This document shows positions 35,344 through 42,819 of a stretch of DNA of 64,000 nucleotides, piece by piece. How positions within the stretch are numbered: position 1 is the stretch's first letter; each line of letters opens with the position of its first letter. Made by a program: the position numbers and the translations under genes. Below the pieces are notes generated by a model. The model had not been told where the DNA came from. It saw nothing but the letters and a program-made list of their open reading frames with translations, and made no database searches. The stretch spans positions 39,769-103,768 of the forward strand of contig JBEBSD010000012.1 in NCBI GenBank assembly GCA_040394475.1. The letters run 5' to 3'. This DNA comes from JBEBSD01 sp040394475 (GTDB lineage Bacteria > Bacteroidota > Bacteroidia > Cytophagales > Spirosomataceae).

Positions 35344-35424
35344 CCATGGTCTGTGTCTCCATGGTCTGTGTCCCCACAGACCATACTGGTACCAGCATAG
35401 AAGCGGACTGTGAAGACACAGTCC
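35344..35424. repeat. cluster of GTCTGTG hairpin repeats, copy 2
   Basis: CCATGGTCTGTG occurs twice 15 bases apart (35344 and 35359). The second copy forms a perfect hairpin ATGGTCTGTG-TCCC-CACAGACCAT (35361-35384). Then come a palindromic CTGGTACCAG (35386-35395) and a related hairpin GGACTGTG-AAGA-CACAGTCC (35405-35424). It lies between the planctomycete-type operon and the sigma-factor gene. Confidence 0.8.
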
Positions 35425-35507
35425 ACGGTTAAGCTATAAAAAAATGAATCCAAAAAAAGGGTAACCATCTTTTCAGTTGTCATACAAGCAGAATGACACC
35501 GAGCAGT

Positions 35508-35515
35508 TATCTTTG
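35508..35515 (+). promoter_or_regulatory. candidate -7 element of the sigma-factor operon
   Basis: TATCTTTG matches TAnnTTTG. It overlaps the GTG at 35515 and lies 3 bases before the ATG at 35518. If it is used, translation must start further down, for example at the ATG at 35539. Confidence 0.4.
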
Positions 35516-35517
35516 TG

Positions 35518-36102
35518 ATGCACAAAACACCGGCTTTAATGGAAATAACGGGCCCCTGCTACCTTGACCGGGACCACAAGGAAGAATTTGAACAGGTCTT
35601 TAAAAACCACTTCAGGGGGCTTCATGCCTATGCGCATACCGTGGTCAGGGATTCCCTGATGGCCGAGGAGATTGTTCAGAACGTGTTTTGCCGGTTATGG
35701 GAAAAGCAGGAGCAGGTAGCAATTGCCGGCTCGTTAACAGGCTACCTGTACCAGTCGGTTTACCATGAAGGACTCAATTATTTAAAACACCTGAAGGTCA
35801 GGCATGCCTACCGCGATCACGTTATGCAACAAGCCCCCAAAACCGAAAATGGCCTGCAGCACCTGGAGCTGCGGGAACTGGAAGAAAAACTGGCCCAGGC
35901 GCTAAAAGAGCTTCCTGAGAAATGCAGGACCATTTTCCAGATGAGCCGCTTCGAAGATCTGAAGTATCAGGAGATTGCCGACCGGCTGGGAATTCCCCTC
36001 AAAAGTGTAGAAAACCAAATGGGAAAAGCCCTCAGGCTGCTGCGTCTCAAACTGGTCGACTTTTTACCCGCCTCCTGGATTGTATTTTTCTTAACCCTTT
36101 GA
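35518..36102 (+). CDS. ECF-type RNA polymerase sigma factor (FecI-like, sigma-70 family)
   Basis: 194 residues from ATG 35518; ATG 35539 is the alternative if the TATCTTTG motif is the promoter. Region 2 is seen in EEFEQVFKNHFRGLHAYAHT and MAEEIVQNVFCRLWE, region 4 in LPEKCRTIFQMSRFEDLKYQ and EIADRLGIPLKSVENQMGKA. This is the standard Bacteroidetes FecI-like form (Xantho-type), which directs transcription of envelope genes when released by its anti-sigma. The FecR gene starts 4 bases after its stop, so the two are coupled. Confidence 0.93.
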   Translation: MHKTPALMEITGPCYLDRDHKEEFEQVFKNHFRGLHAYAHTVVRDSLMAEEIVQNVFCRLWEKQEQVAIAGSLTGYLYQSVYHEGLNYLKHLKVRHAYRDHVMQQAPKTENGLQHLELRELEEKLAQALKELPEKCRTIFQMSRFEDLKYQEIADRLGIPLKSVENQMGKALRLLRLKLVDFLPASWIVFFLTL

Positions 36103-36106
36103 TGCC

Positions 36107-37075
36107 ATGCTGACTGACAATACCGATCCGATCGACGTTCTTTTAGTAAAGGTCCTCTTAAAGGAAGCCTCAGAAGCAGAAGTCGAAAATGTAACGCGAT
36201 GGCTGGAGAAAAGTGCGGAAAACCAGGCATACTTTCGCCATTTCCAGCTCATCTGGGAGCAAAGCCATCAGTTGGCCCCCCGTCCGGATATAGCGCCTGA
36301 AGATGCCTGGGAGCGGTTCAAACAACGGGTCGACCACCCGGTGGTACCTGTTTCCTCCGTCTTTTTCACCTGGCAGCGCATTGCAGCCGCAGTGGTCCTC
36401 CTGGTCGGGATAGGAACGATTGCCTACCTGAACTGGCGACCGGCAGCGCCCGGCGGAATTTTACTGACCAGTGATGCAACCACGGTGACGGATACGCTCC
36501 CCGACGGCTCAGTTGTTCACCTCAACCGTCGTTCCGAGCTCTCGTATTCGGAAGAAAAGAAGACGGTCCGGGAAGCGTTCCTGAAAGGAGAAGCCTTTTT
36601 TGAAATAAGCCCCGACGCTGAAAAACCGTTTGTGATACGGGTAAACGATGTCATCATAACGGTTCTGGGCACTTCCTTCAATGTAAAAGGCTCCGTGTCG
36701 AAAACAGAGGTCATTGTCGCTACGGGCCAGGTGCGGGTGGAAACTTCTCAAAAGAAAATAAAAGTGTACCCCAGTGAAATGGTCACGGCTTATACGGGTC
36801 AGGTGCAATTGCTGAAGCAAAAGCAGGACGATGCATTCTATTCGCATTATTTTACCAACCCTGTTTATTGCAGCAATACCCCCCTGCAGCAACTGGTGGA
36901 AGTGCTGTCCGTACTCTATACAACCCCGATCGTGCTGGAGAACCCTTTTCTCCGGAACAAAGCGATCACCACCGTGATCGATAAAACCAAACCCCTCGCC
37001 GAAAACCTGGAGATGATCAACCAGACAATGGGAACCACTGCAATCGCAAAAGGTGACACCATTTTTCTGAAATAG
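36107..37075 (+). CDS. FecR-family anti-sigma factor with DUF4974-type C-terminus
   Basis: 322 residues. The cytoplasmic N-terminal helix region (~1-65) binds the sigma factor. One membrane helix lies at ~88-106 (IAAAVVLLVGIGTIAYLNWR). The periplasmic FecR domain follows (TVTDTLPDGSVVHLNRRSEL, FLKGEAFFEISPDAEKPFVI, VLGTSFNVKGS) and a DUF4974/STN-like C-terminus (PLQQLVEVLSVLYTTPIVLE). It holds the sigma factor inactive until an outer-membrane partner signals. The next gene, 14 bases on, carries an STN domain, the usual signal donor. Confidence 0.95.
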   Translation: MLTDNTDPIDVLLVKVLLKEASEAEVENVTRWLEKSAENQAYFRHFQLIWEQSHQLAPRPDIAPEDAWERFKQRVDHPVVPVSSVFFTWQRIAAAVVLLVGIGTIAYLNWRPAAPGGILLTSDATTVTDTLPDGSVVHLNRRSELSYSEEKKTVREAFLKGEAFFEISPDAEKPFVIRVNDVIITVLGTSFNVKGSVSKTEVIVATGQVRVETSQKKIKVYPSEMVTAYTGQVQLLKQKQDDAFYSHYFTNPVYCSNTPLQQLVEVLSVLYTTPIVLENPFLRNKAITTVIDKTKPLAENLEMINQTMGTTAIAKGDTIFLK

Positions 37076-37089
37076 TAGTATCTTCGGAC

Positions 37090-38829
37090 ATGAATCCCGT
37101 CTGCCTTTGTATCGGTTTGCTGGTCTGCCTCCTCGGAGGAACCGTTCAGGCACAGGGACCGGGCTATCTCCAAAAGAACATTGCACTCACGGTACAACGG
37201 CAGCCCTTGTCAGACGTGCTCGTGCAGATCGGGCAGCAAGGCGGCTTTTTCTTTTCGTACAATACCGGGATAATCCCCGGCGACAGCCTGGTGACGTTTT
37301 CTACGCAATCTGCTACGGTACGGAACGTGCTGGATCAACTGTTTCTACGGCCTGTTCATTACCGGGAAACCGACGGCTATCTCATTTTGTTACCCGGAAC
37401 GGCCCCCGAAAAATATGTAGCGGTTACGGGGCAGATCCGGGATGCCGGTTCCGGCGAAGGCATCGACTATGCATCGGTCTACTCCGCAACCCTGCGGGTA
37501 TCCGCGCTGAGCGATGACCAGGGTAACTTCCGGCTGCGCCTCCGTGAACGGCAGTTGCCGCTGGAACTGATCGTGGGAAAGGTCGGCTACAAAGACACGA
37601 CCTTCCTGCTGCAGCACGCACCCGCCGAGCTCTCGCTATCCCTTTCGCAACAGTTTATTGAACTGGACGAAATCACGGTAACCAACCCGTCGGGCCTGCG
37701 TAAGCTGCTTGCCAACTTCATGATTCCCGCACGCCTGCGCCGGAACAGTCTCAACCTCGGGCGCTTTTTTGTTGACCTGCCCTACCAGGTTTCGTTAACC
37801 CCCGGACTGGGAAGCCACGGGCGCATGACCGCGCAGATTGTCAATCGTTTCTCTCTGAACCTGATCGGCGGCTATACCGGCGGCACCAACGGCCTGGAAA
37901 TGGCGGGCGGGTTCAATATTACCAAAAACAACATTCAGGGCCTGCAGGTAGCCGGTCTTTTTAATGCCGTATCCGGAAGCGGAGCAGGAGCCCAACTGGC
38001 AGGACTGTACAATACCCTCGGCAGCACTTTAACCGGATTGCAGCTCGCAGGTATCAGCAACTTTACTTCCGGGGAAGCGACAGGGATGCAAGCAGCCGCT
38101 ATTCTGAACAACGCCGGCTCCGGCCTTAACGGCATCCAGGTTTCGGGAGCAGTTAACCTTATCCGGGAGTCCGCCCGGGGGGTGCAGCTTGCCGCCTGTT
38201 ACAACCGCAGCTATTCCGACTTTTCAGGGGTGCAGATCAGCGGGCTGATCAACAGTACCAAAGGCAGCTTCAGCGGGCTTCAAATGGGGATATTCAATCA
38301 TGCCGGGCACCTCAAAGGGGTCCAGATCGGCTTGATCAACAGGGTTGGCGCCACCGACGGACAAAGCCTGGGGCTGATCAACCTGATCCCCGGAGGCCGC
38401 TCGCATCTGTCCCTGGCCACTTCTGATATCGTACCGGTGCAGCTAACCTGGAAAACAGGAAAAAGACATTTTTATACCCTCCTTCATACCGGCGCATCGT
38501 TTGCGCTCGACCGGGTTGCCTGGGGCGCCGGTATCGGCTATGAGTATCCATTGGGCGGGCGACTGCGCGGACAAATTGAAGCCTCCTCCAACGGTTATTA
38601 TGACACCGGCTGGCAACGCCCCGTTTCCTACGGACGCTTGTTCTTTCCCCTGAACCTGCTGCTCAATGACCAGGTTACATTTTTTGCGGGTCCCGCCCTT
38701 TCGTATCAGTACGGGCCCGCCCCCGAACCTAAGAACGGCGAATCCGTTAGCTGGCAAGGTTCCTCCCGGCTACGGGCCGGCTGGCAGGGAGGGATCAGCT
38801 GGTATTATGGCAAGTCGGCCCGGCTTTGA
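37090..38829 (+). CDS. STN / carboxypeptidase-regulatory domain protein with LA_2272-like 16-residue surface repeats
   Basis: 579 residues. Signal peptide (1-22, VQA-Q). The STN domain (~28-95: LSDVLVQIGQQGGFFFSYNT, VRNVLDQLFLRPVHYRETDG) normally sits at the N-terminus of TonB-dependent receptors and talks to FecR. A carboxypeptidase-regulatory beta domain follows (~110-190). Residues ~250-430 hold about ten repeats, six exactly 16 residues long, with pattern GxQxxGxxN: GLQLAGISNFTSGEAT, GMQAAAILNNAGSGLN, GVQISGLINSTKGSFS. The C-terminal ~150 residues look like outer-membrane beta strands. No plug and no 22-strand receptor barrel are present. It sits where a receptor gene would be expected in a FecI-FecR operon. 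Confidence 0.85.
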   Translation: MNPVCLCIGLLVCLLGGTVQAQGPGYLQKNIALTVQRQPLSDVLVQIGQQGGFFFSYNTGIIPGDSLVTFSTQSATVRNVLDQLFLRPVHYRETDGYLILLPGTAPEKYVAVTGQIRDAGSGEGIDYASVYSATLRVSALSDDQGNFRLRLRERQLPLELIVGKVGYKDTTFLLQHAPAELSLSLSQQFIELDEITVTNPSGLRKLLANFMIPARLRRNSLNLGRFFVDLPYQVSLTPGLGSHGRMTAQIVNRFSLNLIGGYTGGTNGLEMAGGFNITKNNIQGLQVAGLFNAVSGSGAGAQLAGLYNTLGSTLTGLQLAGISNFTSGEATGMQAAAILNNAGSGLNGIQVSGAVNLIRESARGVQLAACYNRSYSDFSGVQISGLINSTKGSFSGLQMGIFNHAGHLKGVQIGLINRVGATDGQSLGLINLIPGGRSHLSLATSDIVPVQLTWKTGKRHFYTLLHTGASFALDRVAWGAGIGYEYPLGGRLRGQIEASSNGYYDTGWQRPVSYGRLFFPLNLLLNDQVTFFAGPALSYQYGPAPEPKNGESVSWQGSSRLRAGWQGGISWYYGKSARL

Positions 38830-38950
38830 ATTACTGCTCCAAAAAAAAGTAACAAGAAAAAAAGGGTATTGCCCGGTTGAGTTGTCATTAATCCGAAGCA
38901 CAACGGATTGCTTTATTTTTCTATCTCAACTCATTCAAAATCCAGTTACC

Positions 38951-40027
38951 ATGAAACAGATTCATGTCCTTTCATTTGCAGTACTTGTCCTGCTTTTCCC
39001 TTTGCTGACTATCGCTCAAACCGACACCATTCGTCCGGTCCATGTAGGACTCGTCTATCCCGTAAGCAGCAATGGCGTACAGGCAGGTCACTACACCAAC
39101 CTGTTTTCCCTGCATATCATTTACGGGATTTCAAAAAATGAAAACTCCCTGGTGATAGGGGGCGCAGGTTCGGTTGTGAAAGAAAATGTGAGGGGCCTAC
39201 AGCTGAGCGGCTCCTTCAGCCATGCCGGCGATACCGTAGCGGGAGCACAAATCTCGGGCGCTTACAACAAGGCCGGATCGGTTCGGGGAGCGCAGGTTTC
39301 CGGGTTTATCAACCTCGCCGCCACCCAGGTACAAGGGCTTCAGCTTGCCGGATTCCTCAACCATAGCCAGCAGGCATCGATGCAGGTTTCCGGGTTTATG
39401 AATCAGGCAAAAACCGTAGAAACCGCCCAGATAGCCGGGTTTATCAACAAAAGCGACGTAGTTGGCAACCAGGTTGCAGGATTTATCAATATCGCGCGCC
39501 AGGTAAAAGGCGTACAGCTTGCCGGGTTTATTAACATTGCCGAGACAAGCGATTATCCCATCGGACCTGTCAACTGGATCAAAAACGGGGAAAAAGGAAT
39601 TGGCGTCACCCTGGATGAAATGGCCACAACTACCCTGACGCTGCGCTCCGGCGGCCGCGTGCTTTACGGGTTGGTTGGTGCAGGATACAACCTGCGGGAC
39701 CGGTCGCCCCATTACTTCAGCCTGGAAGGAGGAATCGGGGGCATGCTGAAGGTAAGTCCGCTCCTGCGGTTAAAGGCAGAATTAGCCAATCAATGGCTGA
39801 CTGATTTTGGGGGGAACCACCACCACAAGGCCATGCTGAGGCTTTATCCGTCACTCACTTTTGGTAACCGGCTGGAGCTATTCGCCGGCCCCAGCATCAA
39901 CCACACCTACTACGAGTCGGATACGGAATATACCTTTGTCAAAAAACACCTCTGGAAGTCTACCCGCGGTGACGATACCTACGCATTTCACCTCGGATTT
40001 GTAGGAGGATTGCAGGTCAGGTTCTAA
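38951..40027 (+). CDS. surface-repeat (LA_2272-like) outer-membrane protein, paralogue of the upstream repeat domain
   Basis: 358 residues from the ATG at 38951, which starts a clear signal peptide (MKQIHVLSFAVLVLLFPLLT-IAQ). After a short N-terminal region come eight repeats of 14-16 residues with the GxQxxGFxN pattern: GAQVSGFINLAATQVQ, TAQIAGFINKSDVVG, GVQLAGFINIAETSD. The C-terminal ~130 residues are beta-strand-like and end QVRF with a terminal Phe, as in outer-membrane beta-barrels. It lacks STN and the regulatory domain. It is probably in the same operon as the preceding gene (121 bases apart) and overlaps the MTHFR-like gene by 11 bases, convergently. Confidence 0.85.
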   Translation: MKQIHVLSFAVLVLLFPLLTIAQTDTIRPVHVGLVYPVSSNGVQAGHYTNLFSLHIIYGISKNENSLVIGGAGSVVKENVRGLQLSGSFSHAGDTVAGAQISGAYNKAGSVRGAQVSGFINLAATQVQGLQLAGFLNHSQQASMQVSGFMNQAKTVETAQIAGFINKSDVVGNQVAGFINIARQVKGVQLAGFINIAETSDYPIGPVNWIKNGEKGIGVTLDEMATTTLTLRSGGRVLYGLVGAGYNLRDRSPHYFSLEGGIGGMLKVSPLLRLKAELANQWLTDFGGNHHHKAMLRLYPSLTFGNRLELFAGPSINHTYYESDTEYTFVKKHLWKSTRGDDTYAFHLGFVGGLQVRF

Positions 40028-40943
40028 GATCCTTCAGCTTCCTGCCTACAAATTGCAGCAAATCGATGGAAGCTTCTATTTCCTCTTTCCGGATCGCGAC
40101 GCTCTCAATATTGAAGCCGACAGGTATGCGCTTCCGCTCCGCAAAGTCCAGCAGTTCGGCGGCTATCTCTTCGCAGATAGTCACGGACTGCGACAGGATA
40201 TCCTGAGAATGGTGCAATTCGTTTTCCAGCCACCGGGGGATTTCAATTCCCAGCCATTTCATAAACTGCAGGGTCCTTAAAGAGCCGCAGGGACTGATCG
40301 TAAAAATAATCGGGACCATTTCCCGTTCCAACCGCTGTGAATTGTAATAATAATCCGACAGAAAACTGAGTGTGCTGTCCACATTGTATACACATTGCGA
40401 GATAAAAAACTGGCATCCACGGTCGACCTTTGCAAAAATCCGGTCGTGCTCATCCCCTTTTTTTACATGCCGTTCCGGAATCGTCACGCCGCCCAGCACC
40501 ATAGAACTGTTGCAGGCGCCGTGGATTCCATAAGCATCCTCCAGCCGCAAGCCCGCTTCCGCATCGCGGGAAGGCGATCCTACCCAAACCGAATACGCCA
40601 CTTTTTGTTCGGAAGCCCGCAGCCAGTTTTCAAAACTTTCGGGGGTATATTTCCCGATACTGTTGAAAATCACCTTAGGTACCTGCAATTCCTGCAAAAA
40701 AGTCTCACTATAACGATGCGGATCCAGTGTTTCCAGGTACGGAAAGGGCCGGGGGTTGCTGTTGCGGGAGGATTCGTCCTGGATGTCGTATAAAATCAGT
40801 CCGTCAATATCCGTTCCCTGCAGCCGGTGAACCAAACGGGAAGCAATCAGCGGGACCTTTGCCGCATCGGTGTTGACTTTGGGAGGGGTAACTCCGTAAA
40901 ATAATAAACCTGACGCCCTGTTTTCTATTTTCGTTTTCAGCAT
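40017..40943 (-). CDS. methylenetetrahydrofolate reductase-like FAD protein
   Basis: 308 residues from the ATG at 40943 (MLKTKIENRASGLLFYGVTP); a TTG five codons upstream is the alternative. TIM-barrel MTHFR-superfamily features: GLILYDIQDESSRN, GGVTIPERHVKKGDEHDRIF, GCQFFISQCVYNVDST and VPIIFTISPCGSLRTLQFMK. It resembles the MetF-related branch found in actinobacteria and Bacteroidota rather than canonical MetF, so its substrate (methylene-THF or another pterin/flavin compound) is uncertain. No methionine gene is adjacent. Confidence 0.75.
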   Translation of the reverse strand: MLKTKIENRASGLLFYGVTPPKVNTDAAKVPLIASRLVHRLQGTDIDGLILYDIQDESSRNSNPRPFPYLETLDPHRYSETFLQELQVPKVIFNSIGKYTPESFENWLRASEQKVAYSVWVGSPSRDAEAGLRLEDAYGIHGACNSSMVLGGVTIPERHVKKGDEHDRIFAKVDRGCQFFISQCVYNVDSTLSFLSDYYYNSQRLEREMVPIIFTISPCGSLRTLQFMKWLGIEIPRWLENELHHSQDILSQSVTICEEIAAELLDFAERKRIPVGFNIESVAIRKEEIEASIDLLQFVGRKLKDLRT

Positions 40944-41004
40944 TACCGGGGAATTCAATTACTCCAAAATTACATAACCTCTCCTTTTCAGGAAGCTTGT
41001 TTTG

Positions 41005-41012
41005 CAAATATA
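41005..41012 (-). promoter_or_regulatory. candidate -7 element of the MTHFR-like gene
   Basis: Minus-strand TATATTTG (TAnnTTTG), 62 bases before the ATG at 40943. It lies in the AT-rich gap 40944-41301, which otherwise holds only the divergent crp promoter motif. Confidence 0.45.
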
Positions 41013-41202
41013 GCACTCATTCGAATAGATATAAAATTCAGCATATCAGTTTCTGAAGAACAATAAATTTATCTGTTTACCTATATAAAGATTTTATATC
41101 TACTAAAACCCTCATAAATTACTCATTTATCTATTATACCGGATACAGGGACAGCGATCGCTAACCAGTGGCAAAGGATGAACAATCCTGCGATTAATCG
41201 CT

Positions 41203-41210
41203 TATATTTG
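41203..41210 (+). promoter_or_regulatory. candidate -7 element of the Crp/Fnr gene
   Basis: TATATTTG (TAnnTTTG), 92 bases before the ATG at 41302. The rest of the gap to the MTHFR-like gene shows no coding signal. Confidence 0.45.
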
Positions 41211-41301
41211 ACTACCAACACCCGGTTCATTACATGCGGAGGTCGTTATCCCTTTGCCAAGGCCGGTCATTCTGATACCATTAAGCCGGTCATTCGTTGT
41301 T

Positions 41302-41886
41302 ATGTTCGACACCCTTCAATCCTATCTCTCCCAGAAAGCGCTGGTAAGTGCAAACGAATTCAGTGAACTGCTTCCGTTTCTTGCGTTTAAACAGGTTCCC
41401 AGGGGAGCCTTTTTATTCTGGGCGGGCGATATATGCCATCACCACTTTTTTGTGCAAAAAGGGTTGCTCCGGTCGTATACCATTGATGAATCCGGCAAAG
41501 AACATATCCTGCAATTTGCTCCCGAAAACTGGTTCATCGCCGATCGCAGCAGCTATTATTTTAACGAGCCCTCTGCCATCAATATTCAGGCCATTGAAGA
41601 CACCGAGGTGGCCATGCTGGAGAAAGGCTTTATAGAAAAAGCCCTGGAGGTAAGCCGTTCCTTCCGGGCCTATCACGAGAAAATGCTTCAGAATCATGTT
41701 CGCCATCAACAGATCCGAATCAATATGCTGTTAAGCGCCACCGCCGAAAAACGATACCGGTATTTTACCGACACCTACTTCGACCTCACGTTACGGGTCC
41801 CGCAATGGATGATTGCCTCCTACCTCGGCATCACCCCCGAAAGCCTCAGCCGGGTCCGTAAAGAACTGGCCCGCCGGCATGAATGA
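41302..41886 (+). CDS. Crp/Fnr-family transcriptional regulator
   Basis: 194 residues from the ATG at 41302 (MFDTLQSYLSQKALVSANEF); an in-frame ATG at 41254 would add 16 residues not typical of the family. The cyclic-nucleotide-binding-type beta roll spans ~20-120 (RGAFLFWAGDICHHHFFVQK, HILQFAPENWFIADRSSYYF). The C-terminal helix-turn-helix is VPQWMIASYLGITPESLSRV. No FeS cysteines are seen. This short type is common in Bacteroidota next to stress or detoxification genes; the pirin-like gene starts 74 bases downstream and is the likely target. Confidence 0.88.
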   Translation: MFDTLQSYLSQKALVSANEFSELLPFLAFKQVPRGAFLFWAGDICHHHFFVQKGLLRSYTIDESGKEHILQFAPENWFIADRSSYYFNEPSAINIQAIEDTEVAMLEKGFIEKALEVSRSFRAYHEKMLQNHVRHQQIRINMLLSATAEKRYRYFTDTYFDLTLRVPQWMIASYLGITPESLSRVRKELARRHE

Positions 41887-41960
41887 CGGTACTTATCATA
41901 GGTCAATAGTATCCGTGTACCGGCATGGTACCTTTGCAGCATTCTTAGCGAATATCCGAT

Positions 41961-42812
41961 ATGAGAACTTTAGAAGCGATTATCCCCCCGCATAGGGTTA
42001 CCGGAAGGCACCTCCAGCGTGTTTCCATGTTGCCGGACCGTAATCACCTGAGCCCGTTTTTACGTTTGGAGTACACCAGCGGCAAACAGGACCCCGCTAT
42101 CGCGCCGCTGGAACGTACGGACGTCCCGTTGTACCGGGGAGCAGAATCGGTGACACTGGTATACGACGGGACATTGACTTACAACGACTGCCGGGACAAC
42201 AGCCGGAAGGTTTCTCCGGGAGATGTCCATTGGGTCACTGCCGGAAACGGTCTGCTGCACCACCATCACTGCGATGCCGGTGTTTGTCAGACGGACGGTA
42301 TTTTCAGGTTTATTCAACTCCAAATCAATCTTCCTGCTCACAGTAAGACGACACGCCCGCGCCAGCAGTATCTCCCCCACGACAAGATCCCCTGCTGGCA
42401 CTTACCTGAGGACAAGGGCAGCATCGATGTCATTGCCGGCGCCTACAACGATGTCACCGGCAGCATCTCCACCTTTTCTGCACTTCATGTGCTGAATGCA
42501 CGGCTACAGGCAGGCGCCAGGGTCGGCTTCAGCTATCCGGCCCCGTTCAACACGGCCTTTTTTGTACTGAACGGAACGGTAACCTTCAATGACCGGATTA
42601 CCATAAATGCCGGTCAGCTGGCGCTGCTGGCCAACGACAATCCCGATTTCACGATTACCGCACAGGAAGCTGCCGTCGTGCTGCTGCTCAGCGGCGCCCC
42701 TATCGCCGAGCCTGTCGAGCAGCAGGGGCCGTTTGTAATGAACACTCCTGAAGAAATTTATCAATCTGTCCGGGACTATAATTGGGGCAAATACGGATAC
42801 CTGGAAGAATAA
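41961..42812 (+). CDS. pirin-family cupin protein lacking the first metal-binding motif
   Basis: 283 residues, two cupin barrels as in pirin (N-terminal ~10-125, C-terminal ~170-265). The N-terminal signature GDVHWVTAGNGLLHHHH (from residue 87) corresponds to the GDVQWMTAGxGIxHSE metal motif. The preceding HPHRGFET motif is replaced by VPLYRGAES (~55-63), so two of the usual metal-binding histidines are missing, and the usual Glu of HSE is His. The protein may bind metal differently or not at all. It follows the Crp/Fnr gene and converges with the unknown gene at 42820. Confidence 0.82.
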   Translation: MRTLEAIIPPHRVTGRHLQRVSMLPDRNHLSPFLRLEYTSGKQDPAIAPLERTDVPLYRGAESVTLVYDGTLTYNDCRDNSRKVSPGDVHWVTAGNGLLHHHHCDAGVCQTDGIFRFIQLQINLPAHSKTTRPRQQYLPHDKIPCWHLPEDKGSIDVIAGAYNDVTGSISTFSALHVLNARLQAGARVGFSYPAPFNTAFFVLNGTVTFNDRITINAGQLALLANDNPDFTITAQEAAVVLLLSGAPIAEPVEQQGPFVMNTPEEIYQSVRDYNWGKYGYLEE

Positions 42813-42819
42813 CGGGCTT

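Noticed and set aside
40017..40943. Canonical metF
   Set aside because: The MTHFR-superfamily signature is of the divergent subgroup and no methionine genes are near, so the gene symbol is not given.
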